Part shown: one piece after another, positions 59,770 through 64,000 of the stretch
Layout: the number at the start of each line of letters is the position of its first letter
Numbering within the stretch: the stretch's first letter is position 1
Assembly: GCA_945891385.1 (NCBI GenBank)
Contig: CAMDDJ010000013.1
Coordinates: forward strand, 1 to 64,000
Direction: 5' to 3'
Length of the DNA: 64,000 nucleotides
Source of the DNA: Candidatus Kuenenia stuttgartensis
Lineage (GTDB): Bacteria > Planctomycetota > Planctomycetia > Pirellulales > UBA1268
The notes under the pieces: generated by a model
What the model was told of the DNA's origin: nothing
What the model saw: only the letters and a program-made list of their open reading frames with translations
Database searches by the model: none
Program-made: the position numbers and the translations under genes

Positions 59770-60618
59770 TCACTCCCGGGGCTTCGCGGCGGCCTCGATC
59801 CGTTCGATCCGCTCGTGGATCTGCCGCACATGCTCGTTGAACCACGGCTCCGACTGGGCCTCGCGGGCCGGGGCCGAAGGAGCCGGGAGCCGAATCTCTT
59901 CCGCGATCCGGCCGGGCGTAGTGGCCATGAGGAAGACGCGGTCGCCGAGATAGACAGCCTCCTCGACGGAATGGGTCACGAACAAGACCGTCGCCTCGGC
60001 CTCCCGCCAGAGCCGCACCAGCAGGTCTTGCATGTCGAGCCGGGTGGCCGGATCGAGGGCCCCGAAGGGCTCGTCCATCAGGATCACCCGCGGCCGCAGG
60101 ATCAGCGTGCGGGCGATCGCCACCCGCTGCCGCATCCCGCCGGAGAGTTCATGCGGATACTTCCGGGCGTCCCGCACCGGGTCGAGTCCGACCCGCTCGA
60201 TCCAGTCCCGCCCCTCGGCCTCCCGTCGTCGCCGCGGCACCCCCCGACATTCAAGCCCGAAGACCACGTTGTCGAGCACGGTGCGGTTGTCGAAGCTCGT
60301 GTAGTCCTGAAACACCATGCCGCGGTCGGCGCCGGGGCCGAGAATCTCCCGGCCGAGCACCCGCACGCTACCGGTCGTGGGAGGATGCTGCGGTTCGAGG
60401 CCGGCCACCAGCCGGAGCACCGTGCTCTTGCCGCAGCCACTCGGTCCGAGAAAGGAGCAGATCTCACCGTGGTGCGGGCGGTCGGGGATCCGAAAGTTCA
60501 CGTCGCGGATCGCCACGTACTCCCGGGGCGTACCCGGCGCATAGATCTTGGTCACGCCCCGAAACTCGACCGCCGACGGCTCGCCGCCCTCCTCCTGTCG
60601 CTCGCCTGGGGTGCTCAT
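59770..60618 (-). CDS. ABC transporter ATP-binding protein (nitrate/sulfonate/taurine type)
   Basis: 'FLGPSGCGKSTVLRLVAGL', 'ELSGGMRQRVAIARTLILRPRVILMDEPFGALD'. Confidence 0.95.
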   Translation of the reverse strand: MSTPGERQEEGGEPSAVEFRGVTKIYAPGTPREYVAIRDVNFRIPDRPHHGEICSFLGPSGCGKSTVLRLVAGLEPQHPPTTGSVRVLGREILGPGADRGMVFQDYTSFDNRTVLDNVVFGLECRGVPRRRREAEGRDWIERVGLDPVRDARKYPHELSGGMRQRVAIARTLILRPRVILMDEPFGALDPATRLDMQDLLVRLWREAEATVLFVTHSVEEAVYLGDRVFLMATTPGRIAEEIRLPAPSAPAREAQSEPWFNEHVRQIHERIERIEAAAKPRE

Positions 60619-61568
60619 GGCCGAAACTCCGCCCGCGGCGTCGCGGCATGGAAGAGCCGCTGCCAGAGCCCCTTGAGCCGCCCCTTGCCGCCATAGCGAT
60701 AGGGGAACAGGTCGCACTGCAGCCACCACAGCGCCCGGTCGATCGTGTAGGCGAGCAGCGGGATCATGATGAGCACGACCAGGATCGGCTCCCGTTCGCC
60801 CCGCCGCTGCGAGACGTTGATCAGATCGCCCAGGCCGCCGGAATCGCTGCCGAACTTCACCAATTCCGCCAGCATCACGTAGCCGAAGGCCAGGCCGAAC
60901 AGCAGCCGCAACGAATTGAAGATCGCCGGAGCGGCCAGCGGGGCGAGCACCTTGGTGATGATCTGCCAGCGGGAGGCCCCGAGCGTCCGCGCCGTGTCGA
61001 CGAACCGCTCGGGCACCTCGAGCACGGCGGCCGTCGCATCGCTGACCACGAAGGCGACGGCTGCGATGAACAGAAACATCACCTTCTGGAACTCACCGAT
61101 TCCGAACAGGAAGAACGTGAGCGGAATCAGGGCCGCGACCGGAATGTTGCGGCCGAAAATGGTGATCGGATAGAGGTAGGCCCGCACGGCCGGAAAGCAG
61201 GCGGCGGCGATTCCCGCCGGCACCCCCACCAGCGCCGCCAGCCCGAATCCCAACACCACCCGCCGGAGCGTGACGAGGGTGTTGGCTACGAGCTTCCGCT
61301 GGGTGACGATCCCCGGGACGGCCTCGAACACCGCGGCCGGCCCCGGCAGCATGACCGGACTCACGAGCGGCACATACTCCCGCTCGGTCGGCTGTTCGGC
61401 TCCAGCCTCCACGGGCACCGGGAAGAGCGGGGTGGTGATCAGATACCAGCCGCTCAGCACCGTCAGGATCGCCGCCACGCCCCAAAGAAAGGCTGCCTCG
61501 CTCGAGATCGCACCCCGCAGCCGCGCGGGCGGCCGCGAGGCGGCGGCTGCCGGCTCAGACTGCGACAC
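60615..61568 (-). CDS. ABC transporter permease
   Basis: Multi-TM with binding-protein-dependent permease motif 'DTARTLGASRWQIITKVLAPLAAPAIFNSLRLLFG'; ATGA overlap with the ATPase gene. Confidence 0.93.
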   Translation of the reverse strand: MSQSEPAAAASRPPARLRGAISSEAAFLWGVAAILTVLSGWYLITTPLFPVPVEAGAEQPTEREYVPLVSPVMLPGPAAVFEAVPGIVTQRKLVANTLVTLRRVVLGFGLAALVGVPAGIAAACFPAVRAYLYPITIFGRNIPVAALIPLTFFLFGIGEFQKVMFLFIAAVAFVVSDATAAVLEVPERFVDTARTLGASRWQIITKVLAPLAAPAIFNSLRLLFGLAFGYVMLAELVKFGSDSGGLGDLINVSQRRGEREPILVVLIMIPLLAYTIDRALWWLQCDLFPYRYGGKGRLKGLWQRLFHAATPRAEFRP

Positions 61569-61571
61569 GGT

Positions 61572-63365
61572 TCACTCCTTCTCCGCGGAGTAGACCTTGA
61601 TCTCGACGCGGCGGTTGAGGCTGTGCTCGTCGGGACGCTCCGGGTCTGCCGGCCGCTCCCAGCCCAGCCCGTCCACGGCGAACCGGTTCGGGTCGAACTC
61701 GAACTTCGCGATCAGTTCGTCCTGCACGGCGCCGGCCCGGTCGAGCGAGAGTTCCTTGACGAGGTCAGCGGGGACCTTGCCGCGCATCGACGAATCGGTA
61801 TGGCCCTCGATCACGATCCGGGCGTTGCCGAACTGCTGGGCCAGGGCGGCGACTTCGCCGAGTACCAGGTCCACCGTCGGATCGTAGGGCTCCTCCACCT
61901 CCTTGCCGTCGAGCTTGCGGATGATCGTCTTCCGCAGGTCGGCGCTGTTGGGAAAGAAGTGGATCACGACGGTGTTGGTGAGGATCTCCTCGTTCTCGGC
62001 CCGGATCGCGGAGAGCGCCTTCGGGGCGAGGGTGCGGACGTATTCGTCCTTCGACTCGGCGTATTTCGGCTCCTGCCCGAGCTTCTGGATCACCGAGAAA
62101 TCCATCACCTGATCGAACGGCACGGGCGGGTTCGAGATCGCCCCCACGCTCCGATAGAGCCGGTAGGCCTGCTTCCAGATCCGCTCGAAATTCGACGGGT
62201 TATTCCGGTTGATGAAAAACTGGTAATTCTCGGCCCAGTTGGTGGCGTGGGCATCGGCGAGCATGCCCAGGGTGTCGGTCGCGGGGATGTTGTATCCGTC
62301 CGACATGAGCTCGGCGGCCTTCGCCTTCGCCCCCTCAGTCTTGAGTTCCTCCATGGCGTCGAAGATGCCGCGAACAATCGCTTCGATCTTGTCGGGGTGA
62401 TCCTTGGCGAAGTCCGCCCGGGCGAACCAGACGTCGGCGATCAGCCGGTTGGCCGTCTGCGTGGTGACGAGCATCCGGTTGCCCTTGGCCTTTTCCAGGT
62501 TGTAGATGTCCGGAGCCCAGGAGACGCAGCCGGCCAGATCCTTGTTGGCATTGAAGGCCGCCGCCGCCTGGAAGGCGTCGTCGGTGTAGATCATGTCGAC
62601 GTCCCCCGGCTGGAGGCCGCCGGCCACGAGCATGTTGAGGGCGAAGAACTGACTCGGCGAATTCTGGGCGAGCACGAGCTTCTTGCCCGCCAGATCGCGG
62701 ACCGTCTTGATCGTGTCGCGGACGACGATTCCGTCACCGCCGTTGGAGAAGTCCACCTGCTGATAGATCCGGGGCATCGCCCGCGAGTCCTTGGGCTTGC
62801 CCTGGGCATCGACGAGACCTTCGAGGAACAAGGGCACCATGTCGAGCGTGGCCCAACCGATGTGCACTTCGCCCGCCGCCCAGGCATCCCGCATCGTGAC
62901 CGGGTTGTCGATCAGCACGAGTTCGAGCTTGAACGGCTTGCCGTCGGGCGTCTTCCACTCCTTGCCGGCCTTGAAGCCGTTGTTGGCGTAGATGATCGGA
63001 GCCCAGCCCGCCCACACGTTGAGGGCGAAGCGAACGGTGTCGTCCTCGAGCGGCTTGTAGCCGGCGATCCCGGTCACCGGCGGCAGCCGGTCGAAGGGCT
63101 TGAACGAATACTCCTGCACGGTCGTGGGCACCGTCTCGTCGGGGGCTTCGGTCTGCACCGCCTCGCCGCCACCACTTCCGCCGCCACCACTTCCGCCGGC
63201 ATCGCCATCAGCCGGCTTCCCACCGCCGGCCATCTGCCGTTCACCGCCAGCCGGCTTCCCGCCCATGCCCTCGAACGCCCCCCACTTCCACGCGGCGAAG
63301 GCGGCGAGGCTGAGGATCACCAGCCACACGGCCACCCAGAAAGAACCCTTTGGCTGTCCAGACAT
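61572..63365 (-). CDS. Membrane-anchored NMT1/SsuA-like substrate-binding protein fused to C-terminal OmpA domain
   Basis: 'FWVAVWLVILSLAAFAAWKWG' TM; 'VRFALNVWAGWAPIIYANNGF'; 'ARIVIEGHTDSSMRGKVPADLVKELSLDRAGAVQDELI...NRRVEIKV' OmpA motif. Confidence 0.9.
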   Translation of the reverse strand: MSGQPKGSFWVAVWLVILSLAAFAAWKWGAFEGMGGKPAGGERQMAGGGKPADGDAGGSGGGGSGGGEAVQTEAPDETVPTTVQEYSFKPFDRLPPVTGIAGYKPLEDDTVRFALNVWAGWAPIIYANNGFKAGKEWKTPDGKPFKLELVLIDNPVTMRDAWAAGEVHIGWATLDMVPLFLEGLVDAQGKPKDSRAMPRIYQQVDFSNGGDGIVVRDTIKTVRDLAGKKLVLAQNSPSQFFALNMLVAGGLQPGDVDMIYTDDAFQAAAAFNANKDLAGCVSWAPDIYNLEKAKGNRMLVTTQTANRLIADVWFARADFAKDHPDKIEAIVRGIFDAMEELKTEGAKAKAAELMSDGYNIPATDTLGMLADAHATNWAENYQFFINRNNPSNFERIWKQAYRLYRSVGAISNPPVPFDQVMDFSVIQKLGQEPKYAESKDEYVRTLAPKALSAIRAENEEILTNTVVIHFFPNSADLRKTIIRKLDGKEVEEPYDPTVDLVLGEVAALAQQFGNARIVIEGHTDSSMRGKVPADLVKELSLDRAGAVQDELIAKFEFDPNRFAVDGLGWERPADPERPDEHSLNRRVEIKVYSAEKE

Positions 63366-63430
63366 CGCATCTGCCTCGTGAACGGTTGGAAGTGGAATGA
63401 AACGTTGATCAGTCGCCGACCGCGGGCCGC

Positions 63431-63730
63431 TCAGCCGCGAAAGACGGTCTTGGGACGGCTCTGGCCGGCGAGATGCATCGCCTGCATCAGGTCGTAGGCG
63501 GTGACCTCGCAGAGGAGCTGCGTCACCTTCTCGTGGGCCTCGTCGGAGAGGAGCGGCTCGAGTTCCTTCATCAGGCCCACGAGCCGCTTCTCTTGGGCGT
63601 CGAGTTCGCCGCTGGTGACGCGGCCGTCGGCCACAGCGTCGCAAAAGGAGTCGAGCTTTCGGGCATACTCGGCGAGCAGGGGAGCGTCGGTCTTGTCGTC
63701 GAACCAGGGTGTCTTGGCTGCCATCGTCAT
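63431..63730 (-). CDS. Small hypothetical protein
   Basis: Helical ~99-aa ORF in operon context: 'LAEYARKLDSFCDAVADGRVTSGELDAQEKRLVGLMKELEPLL'. Confidence 0.65.
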   Translation of the reverse strand: MTMAAKTPWFDDKTDAPLLAEYARKLDSFCDAVADGRVTSGELDAQEKRLVGLMKELEPLLSDEAHEKVTQLLCEVTAYDLMQAMHLAGQSRPKTVFRG

Positions 63731-63816
63731 CTCCTCGGGGGTGGTCTCGGTTCAGGTCGTCGCGGATCGACAGGGAGTCGGGTTTGACGGTCGTGTCCGC
63801 CGCCGGCAGGGCGGCC

Positions 63817-64000
63817 TCAGGAACTGATCACCTCGCGGATGGCGGCGGCCCGCTCCTGCAGCCGTGAACGGCCGCCGGGGGCATCGACCTGCTTCCGCCA
63901 ATGCTCGGGCAGGAACCGCTTCTCCGTGCACTCGAGCACCGCCACGATCTCCTGCAGTTCTTTCTCGAGCCCCTGGGCGCTCGGCATGAAGTCATCGAGC
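63817..64000 (-). CDS. Partial CDS (C-terminus), unknown product; continues beyond the window
   Basis: Reverse frame: ...LDDFMPSAQGLEKELQEIVAVLECTEKRFLPEHWRKQVDAPGGRSRLQERAAAIREVISS*. Confidence 0.6.
   Translation of the reverse strand, partial: LDDFMPSAQGLEKELQEIVAVLECTEKRFLPEHWRKQVDAPGGRSRLQERAAAIREVISS

Noticed and set aside
60648-63497. 949-aa + strand ORF
   Set aside because: Antisense shadow of the ABC permease/OmpA-fusion genes, which carry recognisable motifs.

Overview
High-GC bacterial chromosome window, most likely a planctomycete. Supporting traits are PEP-CTERM/FGE-like and DUF1559-like prepilin proteins, a PEGA-domain Ser/Thr kinase paired with an ECF sigma factor, an N-terminal 'LExR' motif on a secreted protease, and orphan Topo VI-A. 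The taxon is inferred from protein style only; there is no rRNA. Most of the window is ordinary protein-coding DNA. It includes a recC-recB-recD-sbcD-sbcC-like repair cluster, a Ca2+ ATPase/exchanger pair, aguB/aguA, glyA, lysA, dprA, prfB (with the programmed frameshift), infA, tex, BlaI/BlaR1, VapBC, MNT/HEPN and an ABC transporter operon with an OmpA-fused substrate-binding protein. The most unusual signals are: (1) a dispersed ~79-bp intergenic repeat with inverted ends at three loci, in one case a 99-bp-period tandem array and in another two copies flanking three hairpins; (2) a second structured repeat family at 13.9 kb and 58.6 kb; (3) decayed small-gene modules (a nonsense-interrupted ORF plus a truncated nucleotidyltransferase-like ORF, and an MNT/HEPN pair whose HEPN lacks the expected C-terminal RNase motif); (4) an SbcC-like ATPase without an obvious zinc hook; (5) orphan Topo VI subunit A; (6) an NMT1/SsuA-like binding protein fused to OmpA. 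No rRNA, tRNA or CRISPR array was recognised. All assignments were made by reading the sequence; no database search was run.
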